This document shows, piece after piece, positions 9,824-19,348 of a stretch of DNA of 64,000 nt. The DNA lies in the NCBI GenBank assembly GCA_021783515.1, contig JAJXTV010000006.1, positions 1-64,000 of the forward strand. The letters run 5' to 3'. The stretch comes from Nitrospirota bacterium (lineage in GTDB: Bacteria; Nitrospirota; Thermodesulfovibrionia; Thermodesulfovibrionales; UBA6898). The notes under the pieces are model-generated. The model was not told the DNA's origin. It saw only the letters and a list, made by a program, of their open reading frames with translations, and searched no databases. How positions within the stretch are numbered: position 1 is the first letter of the stretch; every line of letters starts with the position of its first letter. The translations under genes and the position numbers were made by a program.

Positions 9824-10948
9824 ATGAGAAGAGGTGTCGTTTTATTCTTTATCATAGCGGTGGGGTTAGTGAGCGGATGCAAGGAAAAGATACAACCCGG
9901 AACGGTGAAGGTGGAGAGGACCCGGGTTTCCGGAATACAGACCGAGACGATCGCCCCTGCGGAGGTCGGTGAATACTACGACACGTCGGGCACGGTCAGG
10001 GCCGGGACGATCAGCCTCGTCGCAAGCCGCGTCATGGGCACGGTAACCTCGGTACATGTGAAGGAGGGGGACAGGGTCGCCGCGGGCGCTCTTCTCCTGA
10101 AGATAGACGACAGTGATCTGGTCCAGAAACTGAAGGGTGCGCAGGACGGCTACCATGAGGCCAGGAAGGCCCTCGAAGCGGCCGACGAAAACAGAAAACT
10201 CGTCGACATCACGTTCCGGCGGTATAAGAAGCTCTATGACGAAAAGGCCCTGTCGGGTCAGGAGTTCGACCAGGCACAGACACAGAAGCGGGTTGCGGAC
10301 ATCGACTATGAGCGGGCCAGGGCGGCGGTGGACCGCGCAGAGGCCGGCGTGAACGAGGTGAAGGTGTATAACGGATTCACGCGCGTCACCTCTCCGGTAT
10401 CAGGTATCGTGACAGAAAAGAAGACGGATGTCGGAAGCATGGCGGTGCCGGGAGTGCCGCTGATGACGGTCGAAGACAATTCGTCATACCGGATCGAAAT
10501 CAATGCCGATGAGGGGCTTACCGGAAAGATCAAACCGGGCATGGACGCAGACGTCAGGCTTGATTCGCTGAACACAACCGTCACGGGAAGGGTGACTGAG
10601 GTGGTGCCCTCGGTCGATCCGATGAGCAGAAGTTTTCTGGTAAAGATCGGCCTTAAGGCCGATGGACTCAGAAACGGATTGTATGGGAGGGTCTCCATCC
10701 CGGTCGGAAAGAAGGAAGCGCTTCTCGTCCCGAAAGGTGCGGTGGTGGACCGCGGACAGCTCTCCGGCGTGTATGTGGTCGGCAAGGACTCGGTGATCAC
10801 CTACCGGCTGGTCAAGACGGGGCGGCCCTACGGCGAAAAGGTCGAAGTGCTGACCGGACTCTCTCCCGAGGAAAAGGTGGTCGTCGAGGGCGTCGATAAG
10901 GCGGTCGACGGAGGTTTGGCCGTCGCGGGCGCAAAGCAGACCGACTGA
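9824..10948 (+). CDS. RND-efflux membrane-fusion lipoprotein (HlyD/AcrA type)
   Basis: 374 residues. A lipoprotein signal peptide ends in the lipobox VSGC (Cys at residue 20). The lipoyl/barrel-sandwich halves flank a helical hairpin (about residues 100-170, repeated coiled-coil segments), followed by a beta-barrel domain and a membrane-proximal domain. It bridges the inner-membrane RND pump and the TolC channel. AGGAGG lies just upstream of the ATG. The RND gene begins 31 bases downstream. Confidence 0.93.
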   Translation: MRRGVVLFFIIAVGLVSGCKEKIQPGTVKVERTRVSGIQTETIAPAEVGEYYDTSGTVRAGTISLVASRVMGTVTSVHVKEGDRVAAGALLLKIDDSDLVQKLKGAQDGYHEARKALEAADENRKLVDITFRRYKKLYDEKALSGQEFDQAQTQKRVADIDYERARAAVDRAEAGVNEVKVYNGFTRVTSPVSGIVTEKKTDVGSMAVPGVPLMTVEDNSSYRIEINADEGLTGKIKPGMDADVRLDSLNTTVTGRVTEVVPSVDPMSRSFLVKIGLKADGLRNGLYGRVSIPVGKKEALLVPKGAVVDRGQLSGVYVVGKDSVITYRLVKTGRPYGEKVEVLTGLSPEEKVVVEGVDKAVDGGLAVAGAKQTD

Positions 10949-10979
10949 CGGCCGGCATGCATAGCCAACGGGTGAGGAA

Positions 10980-13900
10980 ATGAACGGAATCGGAATATCC
11001 GGAAAGATCGCGAAGACATTTATCAAATCGAAGCTGACGCCGCTTATCGTGATCGCGGCGCTCCTGGCCGGCGCGTTTGCGGTGATGGTGACCCCGCGTG
11101 AGGAGGAGCCGCAGATCGTCGTGCCGATGATCGACGTGATGGCGGCGTATCCCGGCGCATCGGCGAAGGAGGTCGAGTCCCGCGTCACCTCACCGATCGA
11201 GAAACTGCTCTGGGAGATCAAGGGCGTCGAGTACGTTTATTCGATCACCAAACCGGGGATGAGCCTTACGATCGTCCGCTTCTATGTCGGCGAGAACATG
11301 GAAGACAGCATCGTAAAGCTTTATAACAAGCTGATGTCACACTACGACATCATCCCCCCCGGCGTGTCGCAGCCACTGGTGAAGCCCAAGTCGATCGACG
11401 ACGTGCCGATCGCCACGTTCACGCTCTGGAGCGATCGGTATGGCGGATACGAGCTGAGGCGCATCGCGGAAGAAGTCTGTAACGAGATCAAGAAGGACAA
11501 GAACGTCTCGGAAACGTCCGTGATCGGGGGGCAGCGGAGGCAGGTAAGGATCGTCCTCGATCCGGCGCGTCTGCAGGCGTATCATACCTCGCCTTTCCAG
11601 ATCATCGGCGCGCTCCAGAAGGCCAATTTCATGCTTCCGTCCGGCGCTTTTTCCGAGGGCAACAGGGAATACCTCGTCGAGACCGGCGGCCTTCTGAAGA
11701 ACGCCGACGAGGTCGGCTCGCTCGTCACCGGGATCTTTAACGGCAGGCCGGTATATCTCAGGGACGTCGCGGCGGTCTCGGACGGGCCGGAGGAGCCCGC
11801 CGATTATGTCTTCATGGGTCTGGGGCCGGCTGCGCCGGAGAAGGGCATAAGCCCGAAATATTCGCATTCCGGGCAGTACGAGGCGGTGACGCTCACCGTC
11901 TCGAAGAAGAAGGGCGCCAACGCCAGCATCGTGGCGGACGAGGCGATCAAAAAGATCGAGGCCCTGCGGGGAAGCTATATCCCCGCCGGAGTCGAAGTGA
12001 CGACGACGCGGAATTACGGAGATACCGCAAAAGAGAAGTCCAATGAACTGCTCGAGCATCTCCTGATCGCGTCTCTTTCGGTCGTTGTCCTCATCGCGCT
12101 TGCGCTCGGATGGAGAGAGTCGGTGGTGGTGGCGGTCGCCGTGCCGGTGACGCTTGCGCTCACCCTCATGATCAACTACCTCTACGGCTACACGCTCAAC
12201 AGGGTGACGCTCTTCGCCCTTATTTTTTCGATCGGTATCCTGGTCGACGACGCGATAGTCGTGGTCGAGAATATCCACCGGCATTTCAAGCTGCACAAGA
12301 TCGATACGCTTACCGCCGTTCTCGCCGTAGACGAGGTGGGCAACCCGACGATCCTGGCGACTTTTACGGTGATCGCGGCGCTGCTGCCGATGGCCTTCGT
12401 CAGCGGTCTGATGGGCCCGTATATGCGGCCGATCCCGGTCGGGGCGTCCGCGGCGATGATCTTTTCTCTGCTGATCGCCTTTATCGTGAGCCCGTGGATG
12501 AGCTATAAGGTGCTGAAGGGCGTCAAAAGCGGCGTTCACGAGCAGGAAGAGGGGAAATTACACGATTTCTATCAGAAGATGCTGGGCCCGCTTCTGGAGA
12601 GCAGACGGAAGCGGGCGGTGGCGCTTGCGTCCGTGCTGGCGCTCCTTGGGCTTGCGCTTCTGCTGATCCCGCTGAAGGGCGTGAAGCTGAAGATGCTGCC
12701 GTTCGACAACAAGAGCGAGCTTCAGGTGATCGTGGACATGCCCGAGGGCTCTGCGCTGGAGCAGACCGCCGCGCTCGGAAGGGAGATAGGGGACTACCTG
12801 AAGACCGTGCCGGAGGTGACGGACTATCAGCTCTACGTGGGCACGGCGTCGCCGTATAATTTCAACGGCCTGGTGAGACATTATTTCCTGCGGTCCGGCA
12901 GCAACGTGCTGGATGTGCAGGTGAATTTCGTCGGGAAGGGCGAGCGGTCTTCGCAGAGCCACGAGATCGCCAAGCGGCTCAGACCGGAGCTCAGGCAGAT
13001 CGGGGACCGGTACGGCGCGAGGATCAAGGTCGCCGAGATCCCGCCGGGGCCGCCGGTGCTGAGCACGCTTGTCGCCGAGGTGTACGGGCCGGATGAGAAG
13101 GGACAGATTGCCGTTGCGAGGCAGATCAAGCAGGTCTTCGAGTCTACCGGCGGGGTTGTCGATACGGACTGGTACGTGGAGGCCGACCAGCGGAAGTTGA
13201 TCTTCGGCGTCGACAAGGAGAAGGCGGCGAGGAGCGGAATATCGACCGAGGCGGCTTCGCAGACCCTGAGGACGGCCCTCGGCGGAATGACGGCGGGGCT
13301 TGCGCATATGGCGCGGGAACGGGAGCCGGTGGAGCTTTATCTGCGCACGCCCCGCAGCGAGCGGTCGTCAGTCGCCGCATTGCAGGAAATCACCGTGCCG
13401 TCTTCGACCGGTGACCTGGTGCCCCTTTCGGAGATCGTCAACGTGAGGGAAGGCATACAGGACAAGACGATCTATCACAAGAACCTCAAGAGGGTCGTGT
13501 ATGTGATCGGGGACGTTGCCGGCGGCGCCGAAAGTCCGGCCTATGCTATCCTGAAGATGAAGGACAGGATCGGGCGCATCAGTCTTCCCGAGGGTTACAA
13601 ACTCAGACAGTACTATACCCATCAGCCCTGGCTCGAAAATACGTATGCGATGAAGTGGGACGGCGAGTGGCATATCACGTACGAGGTGTTCAGGGACCTC
13701 GGGATAGCATTCGCCGCGGTCCTTGTCCTGATCTACATCCTGGTGGTGGCGTGGTTCAGGAATTTTGTGACTCCCCTGATCATCATGGCGCCGATCCCGC
13801 TTACGCTCGTGGGGATACTCCCCGGCCACTGGATCTTCGGGGCATTCTTTACCGCCACCTCGATGATTGGTTTCATTGCGCTTGCAGGCATCATCGTGAG

Positions 13901-14231
13901 AAATTCGATTCTTCTGATCGATTTTGTACAGCTCGAGTGGAGGGAATGCGGGGGACTGAAAGAGGCGCTGATACGGGCGGGCGCGGTCCGTTTCAGGCCT
14001 ATCGCCCTGACGGCCGCAGCTGTCGTTGTCGGCTCGTTCGTGATGCTCTTCGACCCGATCTTCCAGGGGCTTGCGATAGCGATGATGTTCGGCGCCGTCG
14101 CCGCGACTGCGCTGACGCTCATTGCGGTGCCGCTGCTGTACTACGAGTTTTTTAAAGAGCGCGTATGCCCGTTGAGGGCGGAGGAGTTCGAGGAGAAGAG
14201 GGAAGAGGCTGTGAAGGAGGCCGGGGAATGA
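10980..14231 (+). CDS. RND-family efflux permease
   Basis: 1083 residues, normal for the family: twelve membrane helices in two halves, with two large periplasmic loops. The proton-relay aspartates are in TM4, [13 protein letters not shown] (D423 and D424), as in hydrophobe (HAE-type) pumps; the heavy-metal CzcA/CusA variant motif is not present. The substrate is therefore uncertain: the TM4 motif points to organic compounds, the ArsR-type regulator points to a thiophilic metal or metalloid. It completes a tripartite pump with the two preceding genes. Confidence 0.93.
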   Translation: MNGIGISGKIAKTFIKSKLTPLIVIAALLAGAFAVMVTPREEEPQIVVPMIDVMAAYPGASAKEVESRVTSPIEKLLWEIKGVEYVYSITKPGMSLTIVRFYVGENMEDSIVKLYNKLMSHYDIIPPGVSQPLVKPKSIDDVPIATFTLWSDRYGGYELRRIAEEVCNEIKKDKNVSETSVIGGQRRQVRIVLDPARLQAYHTSPFQIIGALQKANFMLPSGAFSEGNREYLVETGGLLKNADEVGSLVTGIFNGRPVYLRDVAAVSDGPEEPADYVFMGLGPAAPEKGISPKYSHSGQYEAVTLTVSKKKGANASIVADEAIKKIEALRGSYIPAGVEVTTTRNYGDTAKEKSNELLEHLLIASLSVVVLIALALGWRESVVVAVAVPVTLALTLMINYLYGYTLNRVTLFALIFSIGILVDDAIVVVENIHRHFKLHKIDTLTAVLAVDEVGNPTILATFTVIAALLPMAFVSGLMGPYMRPIPVGASAAMIFSLLIAFIVSPWMSYKVLKGVKSGVHEQEEGKLHDFYQKMLGPLLESRRKRAVALASVLALLGLALLLIPLKGVKLKMLPFDNKSELQVIVDMPEGSALEQTAALGREIGDYLKTVPEVTDYQLYVGTASPYNFNGLVRHYFLRSGSNVLDVQVNFVGKGERSSQSHEIAKRLRPELRQIGDRYGARIKVAEIPPGPPVLSTLVAEVYGPDEKGQIAVARQIKQVFESTGGVVDTDWYVEADQRKLIFGVDKEKAARSGISTEAASQTLRTALGGMTAGLAHMAREREPVELYLRTPRSERSSVAALQEITVPSSTGDLVPLSEIVNVREGIQDKTIYHKNLKRVVYVIGDVAGGAESPAYAILKMKDRIGRISLPEGYKLRQYYTHQPWLENTYAMKWDGEWHITYEVFRDLGIAFAAVLVLIYILVVAWFRNFVTPLIIMAPIPLTLVGILPGHWIFGAFFTATSMIGFIALAGIIVRNSILLIDFVQLEWRECGGLKEALIRAGAVRFRPIALTAAAVVVGSFVMLFDPIFQGLAIAMMFGAVAATALTLIAVPLLYYEFFKERVCPLRAEEFEEKREEAVKEAGE

Positions 14232-14250
14232 TTTTTTCCGGCGGACGTGG

Positions 14251-14256
14251 TATAAT
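14251..14256 (+). promoter_or_regulatory. -10 box (TATAAT) of the zinc-ribbon gene
   Basis: Consensus TATAAT 20 bases after the RND stop codon and 46 bases before the zinc-ribbon start. The -35 region is weak. It suggests the small gene has its own promoter rather than relying on the pump operon. Confidence 0.5.
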
Positions 14257-14301
14257 TAAGAAACTATGCAACAACATTCGAAGGCAAGGGGAGGACAATA
14301 T

Positions 14302-14475
14302 ATGACGGGGTATAACAGGTGTGTATGTCAGAAGTGCGGCAGCCACTTTGCGACCGTGCTCGACAAGGATGCCGAGCTTCAGAACGAGCCGTGCCCGAAG
14401 TGCGGCGAAAAGCAGCTCAAACTGGCCGGTACACTCAGCTTCTCCGAGGTGAGCGGCCTTTTCCGCGGCGGCTGA
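14302..14475 (+). CDS. small zinc-ribbon protein
   Basis: 57 residues from the ATG preceded by AAGGGGAGG at ideal spacing; an earlier ATG at 14266 lacks such a site and falls on the expected transcription start. Four cysteines arranged as C-x-C-x-x-C (RCVCQKCG) and C-P-x-C-G (CPKCGE) make a zinc ribbon like those of FmdB-type and rubredoxin-like regulatory proteins. Function unknown. It has its own -10 box and a strong terminator, so it is a single-gene unit. Confidence 0.75.
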   Translation: MTGYNRCVCQKCGSHFATVLDKDAELQNEPCPKCGEKQLKLAGTLSFSEVSGLFRGG

Positions 14476-14520
14476 AGCCCCAGCGGCGGCTGCTGAGACC
14501 GGTCCGGTCTCCGAGACGAA

Positions 14521-14556
14521 GAAAGGGCGTCCCTCTCAAGGGACGCCCTTTTTTTA
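14521..14556 (+). terminator. intrinsic terminator of the zinc-ribbon gene
   Basis: AAAGGGCGTCCCT and AGGGACGCCCTTT form a 13-bp stem with a tiny loop, followed by a T-run. One of the strongest terminators in the window. Confidence 0.93.
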
Positions 14557-14624
14557 TGAAGTGAGCGAAGCGGCTGTATGAAGCGCGGGAAGACAGTCCT
14601 GGTATTTCGATTGCGAGACAGGTG

Positions 14625-15098
14625 CTACTGAAATTTCATGGAGTCGAGGAGATGGACCTTTTCCTCAAGCTCGGCATCTGTCAGCAGATCGTTTTTTCTC
14701 AGCAGCGTGAGCATGTCTAGCAGTTCCCTCTTTTTTCTCTCGGGGGAGAGGGGGCGCGGTGACGACGGTCCATCGCCGGACTCGCTCATCCCCTGCTTGA
14801 TCTCCAGTATCTTTTCCGACCAGTATTCCGCATCGGCGGCATTCAGGAGAAACTCCTTCTTGTCGGTCTTCACCAGCAGATAGGAAACAAAGAGCCTTTT
14901 GCTCGGCCTGATATCACGAATTTCCCCGTAAAAGAACGACTGTGTCATGGAGCTTCCGAGACCGTCGAAACGGAATATGGCCCTGCGGTTCGTGAGGAAG
15001 ACGGAATACGCCGGCTTTATGGCGGATGTGGCGCGGCGCGACGAATCGTCGAGGACTGTCTCATCCGGCAACAGCTGAAATGAAAGGCTCCAGAACAT
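14625..15098 (-). CDS. PH-like domain protein with C-terminal SHOCT-like helix pair
   Basis: 157 residues from an ATG preceded by AGGAGGAGG, which settles the start against a longer 215-codon frame. Residues about 5-95 resemble bacterial PH/GRAM-like domains (PDETVL..., FLTNRRAIFRFDG, EIRDIRPSKRLF). The last 30 residues (LLDMLTLLRKNDLLTDAELEEK) resemble SHOCT, a short oligomerisation module. No signal peptide, so it is cytosolic or membrane-peripheral. The role is unknown. It is divergent from the 5'-nucleotidase gene. Confidence 0.65.
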   Translation of the reverse strand: MFWSLSFQLLPDETVLDDSSRRATSAIKPAYSVFLTNRRAIFRFDGLGSSMTQSFFYGEIRDIRPSKRLFVSYLLVKTDKKEFLLNAADAEYWSEKILEIKQGMSESGDGPSSPRPLSPERKKRELLDMLTLLRKNDLLTDAELEEKVHLLDSMKFQ

Positions 15099-15292
15099 GG
15101 TCCTCCTCCTGTGAAACAGATGATTATGCGATAATATAAACCATTCCCCGCAACATTTCCAGCGGGTAGACCGGTAGTGCCTTTCTCCCGGGCCGCAGGC
15201 GGCACGAAGGGAAAGTTTCTCGGGAGAGGAATGAGTAAGAATTTGGACGCTGGGTATGATATAGTGATGCAAACCTGCTGGCGGAGGGCCTT

Positions 15293-16831
15293 ATGAGACG
15301 GTCGATTGTTTCAGGGTTTGTCTTTATTCTCTCTATCCTGCTTCTGACGCCTGCCTGGGCGGGACAGTCGGTAATACGCATTCTGTATCTGAACGATTTC
15401 CACGGATTCGCCGCGCCTCACAGACCGCTGGGGGCCGATGAAACGGTCGGCGGCCTCGCGTACCTCGCCGGAAGGGCGGACGCGCTGCGGGCCGGAAAGC
15501 CGTCTCTCCTGCTGGCCGCGGGGGACATGATTCAGGGAAACAACTGGGCGAATCTGTTTCGCGGAAGGCCGGCGATCGAGGCGATGAACTCGATGAGGTT
15601 CGACGCGATGGTCGTCGGCAATCATGAATTTGATTTCGGCCAACAGGCGCTGCGCGAGAGGATTTCAGAGGCGAAATTTCCCGTGCTGGGGGCGAACGTA
15701 GAGGGGTTCGACGGACTGAAGCCGTATGTTATCAGGAACGTCGAGGGGATACGGGTGGCGATCATCGGGGTGGTGACGCAGGACACGCCGGTTTCGACCG
15801 ACCCGCGCAATGTGACCGGGCTGACATTCAGTCCGCCGGCCGCCGCGGTCAGAAAGTACCTCGGGGAGCTGAAGGACCGTGCCGATATATTCGTCGTGCT
15901 GTCGCATATCGGATATGAGGGGGACAGGAAGCTCGCCGCGGAGGTGAGGGGCATCGACGTGATCGTCGGCGGGCATTCGCATACGAAGCTCGAAGCTCCG
16001 GTGAAGGTCGGCGCCACGCTCATTGTTCAGGCGTGGGAGCATGCGAAGGCGCTGGGGGTCCTGGACCTGTCGGTCGATGGCGGCAGGATAACGGGATATC
16101 ACGGACATCTCGAGGTGATAAGGCCTGTGCCCGGCGGTGAAGACAAGGCTGTTGCGGCCATTGTGTCGAAGTATCAGGGTATGGTCGACAGGACGCTGGA
16201 CGAGCGCGTCGGGACTGCGGAGGTCGACCTCGATGGGGAGAATGTGCGGAGACGGGAGACGAACCTGGGGGACGTCATCGCCGATATCATGAGGAAGACT
16301 TCCGGCGCGGACGCCGCGCTCATCAACGGCGGGAGCATACGGACCAGCATTAATAAGGGCCCTGTTGCGGCGAAGGACATCTATTCGGTCCTGCCCTTCG
16401 ACAACTATATCGTTGCCATACGACTTACGGGCGGCCAGATCAGGCGGGCGCTGGAGTACGGTGTCTCCGCGGTAGAGCGGGGCGAGGGAAGGTTTCCGCA
16501 GGTATCGGGCATATCGTTCACCTATTCGCCTTCCGCCTCTCCCGGTTCGCGGGTGAAGACGATACTGATAGACGGAAAACCTTTTGATCCGGACGGCGTC
16601 TACAGTGTGGCGACAAACGATTTCCTTGCCGCGGGAGGCGACGGGTATACGGCATTCGGCGAGGCGGTGAGATCGTCGAAGGACTTTGCCGCGGTCGGAG
16701 GAATGATGAAAGGGGAAAAACTGGTGTACAGCGACGCGGGCACGTGGCTCAGGGATGTGGTGATGGGGTATATAAAAGAGCAGAAGACTATTGCGCCTGC
16801 TGTCGAAGGAAGGATTAAAGAGGTGCAGTGA
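15293..16831 (+). CDS. periplasmic 5'-nucleotidase / 2',3'-cyclic phosphodiesterase family enzyme
   Basis: 512 residues. Signal peptide 1-23 (ends PAWA). The N-terminal calcineurin-like metallophosphatase domain has the metal-ligand motifs LNDFHG, AGDMIQG, GNHEFDFG and GGHSHT. The C-terminal 5-nucleotidase substrate domain begins near residue 320 (TNLGDVIADIM, NGGSIR). Family members hydrolyse nucleotides, cyclic nucleotides or UDP-sugars in the periplasm to recover nucleosides and phosphate. A GGAGGG site precedes the ATG. Exact substrate cannot be assigned. Confidence 0.92.
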   Translation: MRRSIVSGFVFILSILLLTPAWAGQSVIRILYLNDFHGFAAPHRPLGADETVGGLAYLAGRADALRAGKPSLLLAAGDMIQGNNWANLFRGRPAIEAMNSMRFDAMVVGNHEFDFGQQALRERISEAKFPVLGANVEGFDGLKPYVIRNVEGIRVAIIGVVTQDTPVSTDPRNVTGLTFSPPAAAVRKYLGELKDRADIFVVLSHIGYEGDRKLAAEVRGIDVIVGGHSHTKLEAPVKVGATLIVQAWEHAKALGVLDLSVDGGRITGYHGHLEVIRPVPGGEDKAVAAIVSKYQGMVDRTLDERVGTAEVDLDGENVRRRETNLGDVIADIMRKTSGADAALINGGSIRTSINKGPVAAKDIYSVLPFDNYIVAIRLTGGQIRRALEYGVSAVERGEGRFPQVSGISFTYSPSASPGSRVKTILIDGKPFDPDGVYSVATNDFLAAGGDGYTAFGEAVRSSKDFAAVGGMMKGEKLVYSDAGTWLRDVVMGYIKEQKTIAPAVEGRIKEVQ

Positions 16832-16902
16832 CGCAAGTGCTTATCCCGGCGGGCCGGGGAGAGGCCGTCACTATTCTAGGCGACAACAGTGATGAGGTGA
16901 GG

Positions 16903-17082
16903 ATGAGAGTTTATGTCGATAATAAGGCCGTCGATATTCTGCCGGGGATGACCGTAAGGCATGCGCTCATCAGTGCGGGACTGCTGAAGGAGATCGGTCT
17001 CAAAAAGGTCTATGACGAATGGGGCAACGAGATAGGCCTTGACGGGGCGCTTGCCGAAGGGGCGAAGATTTTCCTGAGGTAA
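16903..17082 (+). CDS. small beta-grasp (ThiS/ferredoxin-like) protein
   Basis: 59 residues from ATG 16903, preceded by GAGGTGAGG; the frame is open back to a GTG at 16828 that would overlap the 5'-nucleotidase stop, but the conserved-looking region begins at MRVYVDNKAVD. The pattern MRVYVDNKAVDILPGMT, a central helix and a closing strand GAKIFLR fits a ubiquitin-like beta-grasp. It lacks both the C-terminal Gly-Gly of sulfur carriers and the cysteines of 2Fe-2S ferredoxins, so it is neither. Function unknown. Confidence 0.6.
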   Translation: MRVYVDNKAVDILPGMTVRHALISAGLLKEIGLKKVYDEWGNEIGLDGALAEGAKIFLR

Positions 17083-17145
17083 GGAAAGGCTGCGGCCGCT
17101 GGCGATGCGCTTAAGCTCAGAGGATGCCGGCGCGGACGACGATTC

Positions 17146-18519
17146 CTACCGCGTCATCCAGGAACGCGACCGGATGGTGAACAGCGCGTAAGGGAATATC
17201 CAAAACAGGGTGAAGGCCGAGAAGTACGAGTAAAGGATGCCGTAGAGGAAGCGCCAGGACCTCTCGGACCTCAGGTAATAGAGCACGTTGAGAAATGACA
17301 TCAGCCCGATGGCAAGGAGCAGCCGGAGGATCGTTGCCGGGTCATGCACGCACATCACGGCAAACAGTCCGAGCACCGCGTAACTGACCGGAAAGCGCAT
17401 GTTTCGCACGACGACGTCGATGAGAGTGATAAGACGCGACAGTAAAGGCCGCCTCCAGAGGATCGTAAAGAGCCGCAATTCCTCCTTGATGTAGCTTCTT
17501 TCCCACCGAAGAAACATCCGCGTCATCTTCCGATAGGTGTCGGGCGCCACCGTGTGCACGACCGCCGTTCTTTGATAGACGGTGTCGTAGCCGCGCGACA
17601 GCATGAAGTTCGTCATGGAGCGGTCTTCTCCGTATGTGCAGGGCTCGCCGAGGAACGTCTGTTTCATCCAGGGTTCCATCACCTCGCGGACCACCGCTAT
17701 CCGGTATGCCGAGAGCGCCCCCGGGCAGCAGTAGACGGCGCCGTATGTGGATTGCGCAGCGCGAAGAAAATCGAACGAAAGTATATACCTGACGTGAAGC
17801 ATCCTCGGAACGATGCCTTCGTCCTTGTTGTAGACCGCGACCTTACCGGCTACCGCCCCGACCCGCGGATTGCGGAACGGACCGACTATTGCAAGCAGGG
17901 CGCTTTGCTCGATGACGCTGTCGGAATCGATTGTGACCGCGATCTCCCCTCCGGCGCGCAGGAAACCTTCCTCGAGCGCCGCCCGCTTGCCGCGGTTTTT
18001 CGGGAAGCGGACCGGCTTCACGAGTCCCGGATAGCGCAGGGCGGCCCTGGTAATATACTTCCATGTGTCGTCCCGGCTTCCGTCATCGACGACGACGATC
18101 TCGAGTTTTTCACGGGGATATTCCGCCGCCGCGACTGAATCGATCGATTTTTCGACCATCGGGCCTTCGTTATAAGCGGGAATGATGACGGTCAGCGACG
18201 GAGCATCGGCGACACGGGCGGCAGCAGACGGCCGGTACCAGAGCCACAGAAGCGTCCGGAAGAACAGGAACGACGAGCCCATCAGTCCCCAGATGATGCT
18301 CGGGCGGACGATCAGTCTGCCCCACTGCGAGGTCCTTGCGTAGTAATAAAAGGGGTGAAACACCTCGCTCCGGAAGACGCCTTCGTAGATCACGAGGGAA
18401 AGAGCGGCGATGATTATGAACGTGATAAAGGGGTCCCATAACAACTGAAACGGCCCGGAAGACGCGTCTTGATAACTGTCAAAGAGGTTTTCTGCTTTTT
18501 CATCGGTCACGAGGGACAT
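17146..18519 (-). CDS. processive family-2 glycosyltransferase (HAS/NodC/PgaC type)
   Basis: 457 residues. Two N-terminal membrane helices (about 26-44 and 76-92), a GT-A catalytic domain, then three to four C-terminal helices. Catalytic motifs in order: VIIPAYNEG, VVVDDGSRDDT, the DxD-like DSDS, GEDRS and the acceptor motif MFLRWERS (Q/R-x-x-R-W class). Such enzymes polymerise beta-linked sugars and push the chain through the inner membrane. The polymer is not identifiable and no export partner lies nearby. AAGGAA lies nine bases before the ATG. Confidence 0.88.
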   Translation of the reverse strand: MSLVTDEKAENLFDSYQDASSGPFQLLWDPFITFIIIAALSLVIYEGVFRSEVFHPFYYYARTSQWGRLIVRPSIIWGLMGSSFLFFRTLLWLWYRPSAAARVADAPSLTVIIPAYNEGPMVEKSIDSVAAAEYPREKLEIVVVDDGSRDDTWKYITRAALRYPGLVKPVRFPKNRGKRAALEEGFLRAGGEIAVTIDSDSVIEQSALLAIVGPFRNPRVGAVAGKVAVYNKDEGIVPRMLHVRYILSFDFLRAAQSTYGAVYCCPGALSAYRIAVVREVMEPWMKQTFLGEPCTYGEDRSMTNFMLSRGYDTVYQRTAVVHTVAPDTYRKMTRMFLRWERSYIKEELRLFTILWRRPLLSRLITLIDVVVRNMRFPVSYAVLGLFAVMCVHDPATILRLLLAIGLMSFLNVLYYLRSERSWRFLYGILYSYFSAFTLFWIFPYALFTIRSRSWMTR

Positions 18520-18552
18520 GTCGGATATTCCTTCTTTCCTTCAGAACGGGAG

Positions 18553-18582
18553 GAAAAATAAAAAAGCCGCCGGTCACGGCGG
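18553..18582 (-). terminator. intrinsic terminator of the CarD-like gene
   Basis: On the minus strand CCGCCG, loop TGAC, CGGCGG, then a T-rich tract of about 13 bases. It lies about 107 bases after the CarD-like stop and 34 bases before the GT2 start codon. Confidence 0.8.
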
Positions 18583-18688
18583 ACGCGTTCGGTGATTATG
18601 GACATAGGGTTAGATTAATATTCGGGAAAAAGTTTGTCAAATGAAAGAATTTTCATCTCCCGCGCCAGACGTCGTCTTCCCGCGGAGG

Positions 18689-19231
18689 TTACTCGTCCTT
18701 CTTGGAGCCCACGAACCAGTCGTTTTTGTCCGCAAACAACGCGTTGAAGGTGGTCAGAGAACCATAACACCGGGTGATATATTGCTGCAGGTCCGCCTTT
18801 TCGGTGTCAGACAGTCCCTTGTGCGCGTTGATATTCTGTTCGAGGAGGCGCAGCTGGTTGCGAATCATGACGATCTTGTGGAAGAACGTGTCGACCGGAA
18901 CGGTCTTCTCCTGCAGGTCGGATTTCCCGGGCTTCATCACGATCTCCCCGCCGTCCCATTTTGGGGCGAGCGGAGGGGCAAAACCGGCCAGCCCCTCTTC
19001 CTGCAGGACCTCTCTCAGGGCGTTCTTTATCTCATCGAGGTCTTCGTGCATTGGTTCCTCCTCCCTCTGCGGAACGTCAGACAGTGTTTCTTCCGCCTCC
19101 GCCGGTGAAAAAAATTTCAGGCCGCGCCTGATGAAGTCGACGACGACCCGGCCCTCCTCGATATTCACGATCCTCCCGGTGCCATGGTCCCTGTGATAGA
19201 CCACCAGCCCGTTATGGAACCTCTCCGTCAT
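18689..19231 (-). CDS. protein with CarD/UvrD-tail-like beta-barrel N-terminus
   Basis: 180 residues. The first 45 (GLVVYHRDHGTGRIVNIEEGRVVVDF, shown to illustrate only, then FFSPAEAEETL) resemble the small Tudor-like barrel found in CarD/TRCF RNA-polymerase-interacting domains and in UvrD-type helicase tails. The rest is predominantly helical, without a recognised fold. CarD proteins bind the RNA polymerase beta subunit and stabilise promoter complexes; whether this protein does so is inference. It is a single-gene unit with its own terminator. Confidence 0.55.
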   Translation of the reverse strand: MTERFHNGLVVYHRDHGTGRIVNIEEGRVVVDFIRRGLKFFSPAEAEETLSDVPQREEEPMHEDLDEIKNALREVLQEEGLAGFAPPLAPKWDGGEIVMKPGKSDLQEKTVPVDTFFHKIVMIRNQLRLLEQNINAHKGLSDTEKADLQQYITRCYGSLTTFNALFADKNDWFVGSKKDE

Positions 19232-19330
19232 GAATCCTCCGATATGCGTTATGTTTTTTTATTATCCACAAAAAGGGGGGCGAAAGGGAAACGACGCTGT
19301 TTGGCAAGCCGCATGTGCGGTGCCTTTTTA

Positions 19331-19339
19331 TGGTATTAT
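19331..19339 (+). promoter_or_regulatory. extended -10 element of rluB, near-leaderless
   Basis: TGG followed by TATTAT matches the extended -10 consensus TGnTATAAT with one change. It ends nine bases before the rluB ATG, which lacks a Shine-Dalgarno site. No -35 box is evident, as is usual for extended -10 promoters. Confidence 0.5.
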
Positions 19340-19348
19340 CTATACTTC

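Noticed and set aside
9585-9827. 80-codon open frame between the tolC-like and membrane-fusion genes, overlapping the adjacent stop and start
   Set aside because: Composition is low in typical protein features, no recognisable motif and no separate ribosome-binding site; overlap positions could be chance.
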